A stretch of DNA of 64,000 bases, from positions 2,693,001-2,757,000 of the forward strand of contig NC_051096.1 of the NCBI RefSeq assembly GCF_901709675.1. The letters run 5' to 3'. This stretch comes from Syngnathus acus. Taxonomy: Eukaryota; Chordata; Actinopteri; Syngnathiformes; Syngnathidae. The position numbers and the translations under genes were made by a program. Positions 54,635-64,000 of this stretch are shown piece after piece. Every line of letters begins with the position of its first letter. The first letter of the stretch is position 1. Below the pieces are notes generated by a model. It made no database searches. It was not told the DNA's origin and saw nothing but the letters and a program-made list of their open reading frames with translations.

Positions 54635-54959
54635 CACAGGTGTCAAACTCAAGGCCCGGGGGCCAGATACGGCCCGCCACATCATTTTATGTGGCCCGCG
54701 AAGACAAATTGTGGATCAAATTTGTGTCATTACTAGAATTGCAAATTGTCTTCAATTTTAATATCTTTTTTTTTTTAATATTTGACCAGTTTTTACTCGT
54801 CTGATTTGAAAACGAGTTATTTGTCAGTTTATTTTGTAGCTTTTACTGTATATAATATGAGGCGCTCATACATTTATTTGGGTTGACAGTCATAATGGCC
54901 CTCCGACAGAACCTATGACTACAATGCGGCCCGTGAAAAAAATGAGTTTGACACTTTTG
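54635..54959 (-). mobile_element. hAT-type MITE, copy 2, inverted
   Basis: This is the same family as 52,755-53,170 but in the opposite orientation. It begins CACAGGTGTCAAACTCAAGG, shares CGGCCCGCCACATCATTTTA and the GACGAGTAAAAACTGGTCAA block (reverse strand), and ends GAGTTTGACACTTTTG. It carries the internal block only once. Its target-site duplication is not clear and the right TIR is mutated, so it looks older than copy 1. Confidence 0.8.
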
Positions 54960-55581
54960 AGAAACTTTAACCCAAGATCGGAGTGATACTAAGAAACAAT
55001 TGGCACCCATCTGAATGGATTGTGACACCTGCACGAATGATGATGCAATGGAATTTAGGTGCATGTTTACAGGTATGTAACGACGAGCTAGTAAAAGCCT
55101 ATACGCGTCTGACTCGTCATCGAAAGCAGTTATGTTTCCGACTGAGTAATGTCTTCTCTGGTGATGTTTTCACTAGTTTAAATTGTCAACATGTCAATCT
55201 AGTGTGTACGTGTCTGTGCATGTGTGATTACTCGTACCAGATAAGATATCGTCAAGAGTCATCTCCGCTACGATGCAATAAAACAATGTTGCCCAACCTT
55301 TGAGCCAAGGCCCACATTGTATCTTAAAAAAAAAAAAAGTCAGGGCAACATCACAATGCATTCCCTGGCAATTGAAGGTAAATTATTTCCCCGACATGAC
55401 TCGGTGTCTGGTGTACGTTTAAAACTGCACCTGTCACGTAATAAGACATTTTTTCCCCCTTATTGTTTCAGAGCACAATGGAGGGGCTCAAAGGAAGTGG
55501 ATAAGAATTCTTGGCATGCTGCAAGCTCACTCTCTGGGTCGAGACAGCCCCGAGGTTGTCCCCGGGAGGAGGAAGCCGGGT

Positions 55582-55633
55582 GGGGGCGGGGGGCGCGGGG
55601 TGGGACTTGGCCCAGCGAGACTCGCCTTAAATA
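55582..55633 (+). promoter_or_regulatory. eppk1: Probable eppk1 promoter (GC box plus TATA-like)
   Basis: A G/C-rich stretch with GGGGGCGGGGGG (from 55,582) is followed 35 bp later by CTTAAATA (TATA-like, 55,627-55,633) and CGGCCGCTGCG. This is the only GC-rich island between the plectin 3'UTR and the epiplakin ORF, and it precedes a good splice donor. Its assignment to eppk1 is inference from position and strand. Confidence 0.5.
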
Positions 55634-55654
55634 CGGCCGCTGCGCAGGACTTCC

Positions 55655-55737
55655 GAGGAGATTTTGTGAGCACTTTGGGAATTTCTCTCCTTTCAGATCA
55701 CATCGGCTGCTGAGGAAGTCAAACTTAATACTCAAAA
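55655..55737 (+). other. eppk1: Candidate noncoding first exon of eppk1
   Basis: An exon beginning some 25-30 bp after the TATA-like box would end at a strong donor (CTCAAAA|gtaagc, 55,738). The next suitable acceptor is cacacag at 57,235, 15 bp before the eppk1 ATG. That gives the expected plakin-repeat gene layout of a 5'UTR exon plus one giant coding exon. The transcription start is not visible directly. A second TATA-like word (CATATAA, 56,958) with a donor at 57,045 is a possible alternative. Confidence 0.45.
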
Positions 55738-57250
55738 GTAAGCACTTTTTCTCTTTCTCATCCTTGCCCTATCTTGTCGTATCTTTAACGTCAAGTCTCA
55801 CCCTTAAATGAATAAAAATGTCATCAATTCGATTATTTGACTCAATTTTACTCTTTCAATTACTTTGCTGGTGCTGAAAGCCAAATGGTATCCTGTTTGG
55901 TGAGCCAACACCCTTTGATTAAAAAAGAAAAAAAAGAAAAAGAGAAAGCAAACATTCCTCACCCAGTTACCTTTAGCCTGTACGAATGTCACACTTAGTG
56001 TCTCACGAGTTGAGACACTGACTTGTTGACACAAGGTAAGCAGCGTTACACAAACTTTTAAAGCGAATGTAGTCAACAAATTGTACGCAATATCTACAAC
56101 TTTATAGCTCGGAGGCTGTGGATTTTTCTTTGATTGACGCGACAAGCATCCTCAGTAGCTCCCAGACGTATTTTTCTGCTCAACTACATGACGGTTGTAA
56201 CTCACAATGACAGGAAGGCAAGACGTCAATTAGCACTGCTTTGTTTTATCTTTGGTATTTACGAGAGAGTCAAGCATTGGCTACTTCCAAATATGTACTC
56301 AAATGAAGAAAGTAAAAGTTCAAGGTTATCATTAATTATTTGTGCAATTTTTCCACATTGAATGAAGTAAACAGCGATGTTTGCTGCTACAGTGCAATGA
56401 ATGAATCAAGATAATAACAATTAGGATATATGAATCTTTATCTTAATACCTAAAAAAGAAATATATTCTCAATGTGTTTTACAATAATACTAATAAATGT
56501 ATTAGATTATGCCGCTGAATTTTATTGGTGCAATAAGATAGTGGAAGACATACGTATCTGTATTTCAGTTGTAAAAGATTTATTGCTGTTTGATGTGAAA
56601 GTGAAAATTAAATTGTGTAGTGTTTGATTGGGGGAATTTTGAAAAGTGTGTGTGTGTGTGTCAGACACCTGCAAGCTGCTGTTGCGCAAACAAAAGTCGC
56701 TTGTGTGTGCAGACTCGCGGCCCGTCGGGCCTGTAGGTTCTCATTGCGATGATGTCACAAAGCGCCACCCAGGCCAGTTTGAGTACTAAAAATAATTTGG
56801 AGTACTTAACTAGCCACTTGATATGCAAAGTTAGTATTAAAATGAAAAGCTGGAGAACTCTTAAATTGAGATGCAGGGATGGATTAATGTGAAAATGATT
56901 AAATGCTGTTTAAATTATGGCATGAACACCTTATCTCCGCAGAGGCGGAGCTTGAGCCATATAACTTTGCTGGAATTTTGGGCTTGTGGAAGTTCACGCA
57001 AGAGTCAAGGCTGCCAACAAACCAAACGAAACCCAACTGATTAAGTAGGTCGTTTTTTTAATACGGTTTTGCTTTATAGTTTTTATTTTCTGAGAAACTG
57101 TAAATAGAAAAATATTGCAGTGATTTTTTTTTTAACTTCCTGTCTTTAATGGTTCCATGAACTACTAAACCACGAATTGAGAATTACTGCTGTATACAGT
57201 TCATTCTATCTGATACAATTATTTCCCTCACACAGCGAAACAAGGCCAAG

Positions 57251-60200
57251 ATGGAGCCCGCTGATACTAATGAGAAGAAGCAAAATGGCCACACCAAAAT
57301 CCATGGCCCTGTGGCGGGCGTCTACTTGGCAAAATCCAAGCAGAAGATCAGCATATACGAAGCCATGAAGAAACGTCTGCTTAAATCCGGAACGGCGTTG
57401 GCCCTGCTGGAAGCGCAGGTCGCCACAGTAGGTGTCGTAGACCCTGTGAAGAACCAAATACTTCCAGTCACGGAGGCCATCAAGGAAAAACTCATCGGAC
57501 TTGAGTTGAAGGAGAAGCTCCTCTTTGCAGAGAAGGCTGTCACCGGTTACGTGGACCCTTACACCAACCAAACCATCTCCGTGTTCCAAGCCATGCAAAA
57601 AGACTTGGTACCCAGAGATTACGGTTTAAGACTACTTCAATCTCAAATCGCCACGCACGGCCTGCTAGATCCAATTGAGAAGACAACCCTTTCAGTTGAG
57701 TCAGCCATTCAGAAAGGCTACTACGAGAAAGGTCTACTGGATGATGATCAGATGTCAGAGTTGAAGGTGTTCTATGATCCGAGCACACAACAGCACATCA
57801 ACTACAAAACACTTATCGAGAAGTGTATTGTGGAACCAGACACAGGTCTGCTTCTTCTCCCCATCTTCATCACCTTCAAGGGCTTGAGACGAGGCATTTC
57901 CTCCGCAGAACTCTTTGAATCCAAGATCATTGACAAAGAAATGTACGATAACCTGCAGGAAGGGAAGACTACAACCCAGCAAGTGATGCTGAATGAGACA
58001 GTAAAAGAATATCTCCAGGGCAAAGGCAGCATTTCTGGCATTGCAATCCTCTCATCCAATCAGAGATTGAGCATCTATGAAGCCATGAAGCGTAACATAC
58101 TGATGCCTGGGACGGCTCTAGTTCTTCTGGAGGCGCAGGCCGCGACCGGATTCATGATCGATCCCGTGGAAAACAAAACGTTCACTGTGGACGAGGCTAT
58201 AAAAAACAAACTCATTGGGCCTGAATATTACGCCAAGTTGCGTTCCGCCGAACGAGCCGTGACTGGCTACAAAGACCCGTACACGGAAAAAACCATTTCC
58301 CTCTTTCAAGCACTCTCCAAAGATCTCATCCTGAAGGAACATGGGATCCGCCTCCTGGAGGCACAAATTGCCACAGGAGGAATAATCGACCCCATCCACA
58401 GCCACAGGCTCCCCACAGAGGTGGCCTTCAAAAGAGGCTATTTTGACCAAGAAATGAAAGCCATACTTGAAGATTCGGGTGATGACACAAAAGGATTCTT
58501 TGACCCAAACACTGAGGAGAATTTAACGTACCTTCAGCTGATGCAAAGGTGTGTCACCGATCCTGCTACCGGACTCTGCCTCCTTCCTCTTCGAGACAAA
58601 TCAGATGTACTGAACTTCACCTTCATTGATTACCAAACTAAGATGTCCTTCAAACAGAAGAAGGTGAAAGTGGCTTGTGGGAAGTACTCAGGAATGACAG
58701 TATCTCTGTGGGAGTTGCTGATGTCAGAATACTTAGATGAAAAGCAGCGCAAAGACATCATACGGAAATACCGGGAAAGGATGCTCACTATCGAGACGAT
58801 TGTCACAACGGTTCTACAAATCATTGAGACATCTGTCAAAAACGCCAAAGTCATCTTTGAAGGCATTCGAGAAACAGTCACAGCTAAACAGTTGGTTGAG
58901 GCTGACATCATCAGCGAGGAGATCCGAGATGATCTGAAAAAAGGTAAGAAGTCTGTTCAAGATGTAATTGAGGATCAAAACCTACATGTGTACCTCCAGG
59001 GTAAAGACAGCATTGCAGGTGTTCTCCTACCTGACTCCCAGATCCTGACCATTTACCAAGCAAGACAGAAAGGCAAACTGATGCCAGGAACAGCTCTGAT
59101 TTTACTCGAGGCTCAAGCGGCAACAGGATTCATTATTGATCCGATTGGAAACAGAAAGTTTTCCGTGGACGAGGCTATCAAAGCTAAGATTATTGGGCCC
59201 GATTTTTACCAAAAGTTGCGTTCTGCAGAAAAGGCGGTAACAGGTTACAAAGACCCATACTACGGGACCACAATCTCTCTGTTCCAAGCCATGCAAAAAG
59301 ACCTCATCGTAAAGGATCACGGTATTCGACTCCTGGAGGCGCAAATTGCCACTGGCGGCATCATTGACCCAGTTAATAGCCATCGCATTCCCGTCCAAGT
59401 GGCCTACAAACGTGGATACTTCAACCAGGAGATGAATGAGATCCTGAGTGATCCTACTGATGACACCAAAGGTTTTTTTGACCCCAACACACATGAGAAT
59501 CTCACCTACTTGCAACTCCTGGCCAGATGTGTCACAGATCCCAGTACGGGACTCTGTCTCCTGCCACTGAAAGGTAAAATTCAAAAAGTCAACGTTGATG
59601 ATGCCATGAAGGAACTGTTCAGAACAACAGTCGTTTCTGTACGGTATGGCCGCTTCAAGGGCAGGCATGCTACTCTTTGGGATCTCATCAATTCAGAGTA
59701 TCTGTCTGAGTCAGAACGGCAGGAGTTCTTCAAATTCTTCAAGTCAAGGAGACTCACAATTGAGGAAATCATTGAGTCGATTTTAGTCATCATTGATAGC
59801 AAGGAGATAAAACAGCAAGCGGACCTGAGCTTCCGAGGTCTTAGAGGGGAGGTTTCCGTCGTGGATCTTTTGGAGCTTCAAATAGTAGATGAAAAAACCT
59901 ACAGCAACTTGATTGATGGAACACTAAAGAGCACTGATGTGATGCAAATGGATAGCGTGAGGGCCTACCTTCAAGGGAAAAGCTGCGTCGCCGGTGTGAT
60001 ACTCCCGCCTTCCAATCAGAAGATGAGCATTTACGAAGCCCAGAAAACTGGCATCCTAACACCCGGAACAGCTCTTTGCCTACTCGAAGCACAGGCAGCC
60101 ACTGGGTTCATTGTCGATCCACTGACGAACAAAAAGCTAACCGTGGAACAAGCGCTTCGGGAAATGTTGATTAGTCCTCAAATGTATGAAAAGCTTCTGT

Positions 60201-63200
60201 CTGCGGAGAGAGCTGTCACTGGTTACACCGATCCATACACGGGCCAAAAGATTTCTCTTTTCCAAGCCTTGAAAAAGGATCTCATCGTGAAGAACCATGG
60301 CATTCGTTTACTTGAGGCCCAAATTGCGACAGGCGGTATCATCGATCCCTTAAAATGTCTTCACTTACCCCTCGATGTTGCCTACAGAAAAGGATATTTT
60401 GATGAAGAACTGAATCAAATTCTTTTGGATCCGAATGATGACACAAAAGGCTTTTTCGACCCAAACACCAAAGAGAATCTGACATACATGGAAATGTTGA
60501 AAAGATGTGTGCAAGATAAAGAAACGGGATTGTTCCTCTTACCAATGACTAACACACCCAAAACCTCCAAAACATATACGAGGTTGTACACTGACAGTGA
60601 AATAAGACGAGTGTTTGAAGAGACAGTAGTGATCATATCGTTTGGACACTACGCAGGGAAATCAATTTCTCTCTGGGACTTGATCCACTCTGGCTACTTC
60701 ACTGAAGACCAACAAAATGAACTAATAGAAAAATTCCGAACAGGAAAGGTCACCACAGACACCATCATCTTCACTGTAACTTCTACCATTGAAAAACTGG
60801 AGAAAAATGAAGCTCCCAAAATGATAATGGGCCTTAGAAAGCCTGTCTCAGCTAAACATTTACTGGACTCTGGTATTATCGACAATGACACCTTCAAAAT
60901 GGTGCAGCAAGGCAAAACGGCAGAAGTGGCGAAAAATAAGCACGTGGAACAATACTTGAATAGATCGAGAAGCATAGCTGGGATTAAAGTGTATCCGTCC
61001 CAACAAATTCTGAGCATATATGGTGCAAAGATGGAAGGTATGTTGACAGACGGAATTGCATATCTATTGCTAGAAGCACAGGCATCTACAGGATGTCTCA
61101 TTGATCCGCTCACAAACCAACTCTACACTGTTGAAGAGGCTGCAAAAGAGGAAGTCATTGGGCCCGATGTGTGTGAGCAGCTCCTGCTGGCCGAGCGAGC
61201 CATCACTGGCTATAAAGACCCCTACACCGACACAACGATATCACTTTTTGAGGCTATGAATCAACAGCTGATTCAAAGAAGTGATGCCATTCGCCTTCTT
61301 CAAGCACAAATAGCAACGGGTGGAATTGTAGACCCAAACATGAGTCACAGGGTGCCCATTAATATTGCAGTCAAAATGGGACTTCTGGATGACCAACTCA
61401 AAATCCTTCTGCTAAACCCACCTGAAGATTTAAAGGGGTATTTTGATCCAAACACTAAGGAAAAACTCTCCTACCTCGAGCTGATGGAAAGATGTGAAGT
61501 AGATCCTAAAACGGGATTGCTTTTTTTACCGCTGCATGAGGAGAAACCAAATGTTTTTCACACAAAGGAGCAAATAGAGCTTGAGTTAAAAAACACAACA
61601 GTTTCCATGCATGTAGGCAAATTCCAAAACAAAGAAGTGACCTTGTGGGAATTGTTGCTGTCTGAATACATATCACAGAAGAAGCGAGAGCAGCTCATAG
61701 AACAATACAAGACTAGAGCCATAACAATTGAAGAGATGATTGAAATACTTACTGTCATCATTACAGAGGTGTCTTCCAAAGAAAAAAAATTCAAAGGACT
61801 GAGGAAGCAAGTCTCAGCAAGTCAGCTTTATGAATCAAAGATCATCTCGAAGGAGCTTTTCACACAGATCATACAAGGGCAAGTGACTGTAGACAATGTC
61901 AACAAAATGGAATCTGTTCAAAAGTATCTAGGGGCAACAAACTGCATCGCCGGTGTCAGGGTTGAGTCTACAAAGAAAGTTATGAGTATCTATGAAGCAA
62001 GGTCCAGAGGTCTGCTAACTCCTGGAACGTCTCTTGTTCTCCTTGAGGCTCAAGCTGCTACTGGCTTTGTCATTGACCCAGTCAACAACAAAAAACTTTC
62101 AGTGGCTGAAGCTGTGGCTCAGAATGTAGTCGGCAGCGAGATGAAAAAGAAACTGCTGTCAGCAGAACGGGCTGTCACAGGATATACTGACCCCTACACT
62201 GGTGAGACCATTTCCTTATTCCAGGCCCTGATAAAAGATCTCATCGTAAAGGATCATGGAATCCGTCTTCTGGAAGCTCAAATTGCCACAGGAGGCATCA
62301 TTGACCCAGTATACAGTCACAGAGTTCCTGTGCAGGTGGCTTACCAAAGAGGCTACTTTGATGAAGAAATGAATCAGATTCTGTCTGACCCAGATGACGA
62401 CACAAAGGGATTTTTTGATCCCAACACGCAAGAGAATCTGACTTATCTCCAACTTATAGAGAGATGTGTCACTGACCCAAAAACAGGACTTATTGTACTA
62501 CCCATTGTGAAGAAAGGGGAGTTTTATTTCTATGTTGATGAGGCCACAAAACTTATCCTGAAATTAAGGACAACCACTAAAGCAGGAGGAAAGTATCAAG
62601 GAACCACGGTGTCACTGTGGGATCTGCTCTACTCCAGATATATCACTGAAGAGAAGAGGCAAGAGCTCGTGCAACAATACAAGTCTGGAGTTATCGCGAT
62701 TGAACGCTTTTTGGAAATCATCTTGATGATCATTCAGCAGCAGACCACTACCACAACCTCATCATCAACCATCACATGTCAAATCCCTGAAACAAACGTT
62801 GACAGCAGTACCACAAATACTACCATCACCACCACAGTTACAGAGACCGAAACCTTTCATGGTATTAGAAAGGATGTCAGTGCTACAGAGTTGCTAGAAT
62901 CTAAAATCATTGACGAAGACATCTACAAAGAACTGAATGCAGGAACCATCACAGTTGAGGAGGTCAGTGAAATGGACTCTGTCCGTCGGTATCTGGAAGG
63001 GACCAACTGCATTGCAGGAGTGTACCTGCAGTCCACCAAAGAGACCCTGAGCATCTTTGAAGCCAAGTCCAGAGGCCTGCTGACTCCTGGAACGTCTCTT
63101 GTGCTCCTCGAGGCCCAAGCTGCCACTGGCTTTGTCATTGACCCAGTCAACAACAAGAAACTCTCAGTAGACGAGGCTGCAGCTCAGGGTGTGGTTGGCA

Positions 63201-64000
63201 GAGAATGGCAAAAGAAGCTGCTCTCGGCAGAACGAGCCGTCACAGGGTACAAAGACCCTTACACCGAAAAAACAATCTCCCTGTTCCAAGCGCTGAAGAA
63301 AGACCTGATCGTCAAAGATCATGGAATTCGCCTTCTGGAAGCTCAAATTGCCACAGGGGGCATCATTGACCCAGTTTACAGCCACAGAGTTCCAGTGCAG
63401 GTGGCTTACCAAAGAGGCTACTTTGATGAAGAAATGAACCAGATTCTGTCCGACCCAGATGATGACACTAAGGGATTTTTTGATCCAAACACACAAGAGA
63501 ACCTCACTTATCTCCAGTTGGTCGAGAGGTGTATCACAGATCCCATCACTGGTCTTAGCCTGTTGGTTATTGTGAAGAAAGGGGAGTTTTACTTCTTTGT
63601 TGATGAGGCCACAAAACTTATCCTGAAATCAAGGACAACCACTAAAGCAGGAGGAAAGTACCAAGGAACCACGGTGTCACTGTGGGATCTGCTCTACTCC
63701 AGATATATCACTGAGGAGAAGAGGCGAGAGCTCGTGCAACAATACAAGTCCGGAGTTATCACGATTGAACGCTTTTTGGAAATCATCTTGATGATCATTC
63801 AGCAGCAGACCACGACCACAACCTCATCATCAACCATCACATATCAAATACCTGAAACAAACGTTGACAGCAGCACCACAAACACTATCATCACCACCAC
63901 AGTTACAGAGACCGAAACCTTTCATGGTATTAGAAAGGATGTCAGTGCTACAGAGTTGCTTGAATCTAAAATCATTGACGAGAACCTCTACAAAGAACTG
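57251..64000 (+). CDS. eppk1: Epiplakin, 5' part (runs off window)
   Basis: An intronless open frame of 2,250 codons runs without stop to the window end. It starts at ATG 57,251 (CCAAGATGG), 15 bp after an acceptor. There is no actin-binding domain and no coiled coil. Plakin repeat domains begin near 57,311, 58,027, 59,005, 59,983, 60,970, 61,936 and 63,004, each with motifs such as [45 protein letters not shown] and [16 protein letters not shown]. Linkers of the type F.GLR..VSA..L.ESKII separate them, and an eighth is starting at 64,000. This is epiplakin, which binds keratin and vimentin filaments in epithelia. Mammalian epiplakin likewise lies next to plectin and has a single giant coding exon. 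The first domain is the most diverged, and the last two units are near-identical. Confidence 0.95.
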   Translation, partial: MEPADTNEKKQNGHTKIHGPVAGVYLAKSKQKISIYEAMKKRLLKSGTALALLEAQVATVGVVDPVKNQILPVTEAIKEKLIGLELKEKLLFAEKAVTGYVDPYTNQTISVFQAMQKDLVPRDYGLRLLQSQIATHGLLDPIEKTTLSVESAIQKGYYEKGLLDDDQMSELKVFYDPSTQQHINYKTLIEKCIVEPDTGLLLLPIFITFKGLRRGISSAELFESKIIDKEMYDNLQEGKTTTQQVMLNETVKEYLQGKGSISGIAILSSNQRLSIYEAMKRNILMPGTALVLLEAQAATGFMIDPVENKTFTVDEAIKNKLIGPEYYAKLRSAERAVTGYKDPYTEKTISLFQALSKDLILKEHGIRLLEAQIATGGIIDPIHSHRLPTEVAFKRGYFDQEMKAILEDSGDDTKGFFDPNTEENLTYLQLMQRCVTDPATGLCLLPLRDKSDVLNFTFIDYQTKMSFKQKKVKVACGKYSGMTVSLWELLMSEYLDEKQRKDIIRKYRERMLTIETIVTTVLQIIETSVKNAKVIFEGIRETVTAKQLVEADIISEEIRDDLKKGKKSVQDVIEDQNLHVYLQGKDSIAGVLLPDSQILTIYQARQKGKLMPGTALILLEAQAATGFIIDPIGNRKFSVDEAIKAKIIGPDFYQKLRSAEKAVTGYKDPYYGTTISLFQAMQKDLIVKDHGIRLLEAQIATGGIIDPVNSHRIPVQVAYKRGYFNQEMNEILSDPTDDTKGFFDPNTHENLTYLQLLARCVTDPSTGLCLLPLKGKIQKVNVDDAMKELFRTTVVSVRYGRFKGRHATLWDLINSEYLSESERQEFFKFFKSRRLTIEEIIESILVIIDSKEIKQQADLSFRGLRGEVSVVDLLELQIVDEKTYSNLIDGTLKSTDVMQMDSVRAYLQGKSCVAGVILPPSNQKMSIYEAQKTGILTPGTALCLLEAQAATGFIVDPLTNKKLTVEQALREMLISPQMYEKLLSAERAVTGYTDPYTGQKISLFQALKKDLIVKNHGIRLLEAQIATGGIIDPLKCLHLPLDVAYRKGYFDEELNQILLDPNDDTKGFFDPNTKENLTYMEMLKRCVQDKETGLFLLPMTNTPKTSKTYTRLYTDSEIRRVFEETVVIISFGHYAGKSISLWDLIHSGYFTEDQQNELIEKFRTGKVTTDTIIFTVTSTIEKLEKNEAPKMIMGLRKPVSAKHLLDSGIIDNDTFKMVQQGKTAEVAKNKHVEQYLNRSRSIAGIKVYPSQQILSIYGAKMEGMLTDGIAYLLLEAQASTGCLIDPLTNQLYTVEEAAKEEVIGPDVCEQLLLAERAITGYKDPYTDTTISLFEAMNQQLIQRSDAIRLLQAQIATGGIVDPNMSHRVPINIAVKMGLLDDQLKILLLNPPEDLKGYFDPNTKEKLSYLELMERCEVDPKTGLLFLPLHEEKPNVFHTKEQIELELKNTTVSMHVGKFQNKEVTLWELLLSEYISQKKREQLIEQYKTRAITIEEMIEILTVIITEVSSKEKKFKGLRKQVSASQLYESKIISKELFTQIIQGQVTVDNVNKMESVQKYLGATNCIAGVRVESTKKVMSIYEARSRGLLTPGTSLVLLEAQAATGFVIDPVNNKKLSVAEAVAQNVVGSEMKKKLLSAERAVTGYTDPYTGETISLFQALIKDLIVKDHGIRLLEAQIATGGIIDPVYSHRVPVQVAYQRGYFDEEMNQILSDPDDDTKGFFDPNTQENLTYLQLIERCVTDPKTGLIVLPIVKKGEFYFYVDEATKLILKLRTTTKAGGKYQGTTVSLWDLLYSRYITEEKRQELVQQYKSGVIAIERFLEIILMIIQQQTTTTTSSSTITCQIPETNVDSSTTNTTITTTVTETETFHGIRKDVSATELLESKIIDEDIYKELNAGTITVEEVSEMDSVRRYLEGTNCIAGVYLQSTKETLSIFEAKSRGLLTPGTSLVLLEAQAATGFVIDPVNNKKLSVDEAAAQGVVGREWQKKLLSAERAVTGYKDPYTEKTISLFQALKKDLIVKDHGIRLLEAQIATGGIIDPVYSHRVPVQVAYQRGYFDEEMNQILSDPDDDTKGFFDPNTQENLTYLQLVERCITDPITGLSLLVIVKKGEFYFFVDEATKLILKSRTTTKAGGKYQGTTVSLWDLLYSRYITEEKRRELVQQYKSGVITIERFLEIILMIIQQQTTTTTSSSTITYQIPETNVDSSTTNTIITTTVTETETFHGIRKDVSATELLESKIIDENLYKEL
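61436..64000 (+). repeat. eppk1: Recent tandem duplication inside eppk1, period 1,065 bp
   Basis: Anchors such as AGAAAGGGGAGTTTTA (62,511 and 63,576) and ATCATTGACGA (62,906 and 63,971) repeat at exactly 1,065 bp, i.e. 355 codons. The stretch 62,511-62,935 matches 63,576-64,000 at nearly every base. The similarity weakens upstream of about 62,000 in the first copy. Each unit includes a plakin repeat, a linker and a Thr-rich insert. Confidence 0.9.

Noticed and set aside
1-64000. CRISPR arrays, bacterial operons, rRNA or tRNA genes
   Set aside because: Spliced eukaryotic genes throughout. No regularly spaced repeats of CRISPR type and no cloverleaf or rRNA signatures were seen on either strand.

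Overview
This is vertebrate, almost certainly teleost, genomic DNA. Genes are split into exons with GT-AG introns, many under 150 bp. There are abundant microsatellites and hAT-like short repeats with the TIR typical of fish genomes, and the proteins are clear orthologues of vertebrate families. The short introns suggest a compact-genome percomorph, but the species cannot be read from the sequence. All recognised genes lie on the + strand.

Layout. (1) 1-5,970: tmem74, with its coding part in one exon at 2,540-3,163, flanked by noncoding DNA with a foldback element and short repeats. (2) 5,991-9,184: eif3e, 13 coding exons encoding 446 aa of a translation-initiation factor subunit, complete. 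(3) 10,045-12,528: three phase-compatible exons encoding a single-pass membrane anchor followed by about 350 residues of Lys/Glu/Val repeats. I do not recognise this gene; its last exon ends in a phase-0 splice donor, so its 3' end is open. (4) 13,100-30,000: an array of alternative first exons of plectin. Homologues of the mammalian 1/1c-type, 1f, 1e, 1b and 1a starts are recognisable, and three further candidates are not. All end in the same splice phase. (5) 30,298-51,446: the common body of plectin (plec). It comprises the actin-binding domain with both small optional exons 2alpha and 3alpha, the plakin domain with an SH3, a 3.3-kb rod exon and a 6.2-kb last exon with six plakin repeat domains and a Gly-Ser-Arg tail. 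The core is about 4,493 aa. (6) 51,447-57,250: plectin 3'UTR, two inverted copies of an hAT-type MITE, and a probable promoter and 5' exon of the next gene. (7) 57,251-64,000: an uninterrupted ORF of 2,250 codons of tandem plakin repeats without actin-binding or rod domains, recognised as epiplakin (eppk1). It runs off the window.

Plectin and epiplakin are neighbours in mammals too and act on the same structures, namely the intermediate-filament cytoskeleton of epithelia and muscle. Plectin's choice of first exon decides where the linker goes: mitochondria for 1b, and focal adhesion, costamere or Z-disk sites for others. The first-exon array is therefore the most informative regulatory feature here. 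The most unusual material is the membrane-anchor/Lys-rich gene just upstream, whose reading phase would let it splice into plectin, and the three unassigned first exons, one starting with a cysteine cluster.
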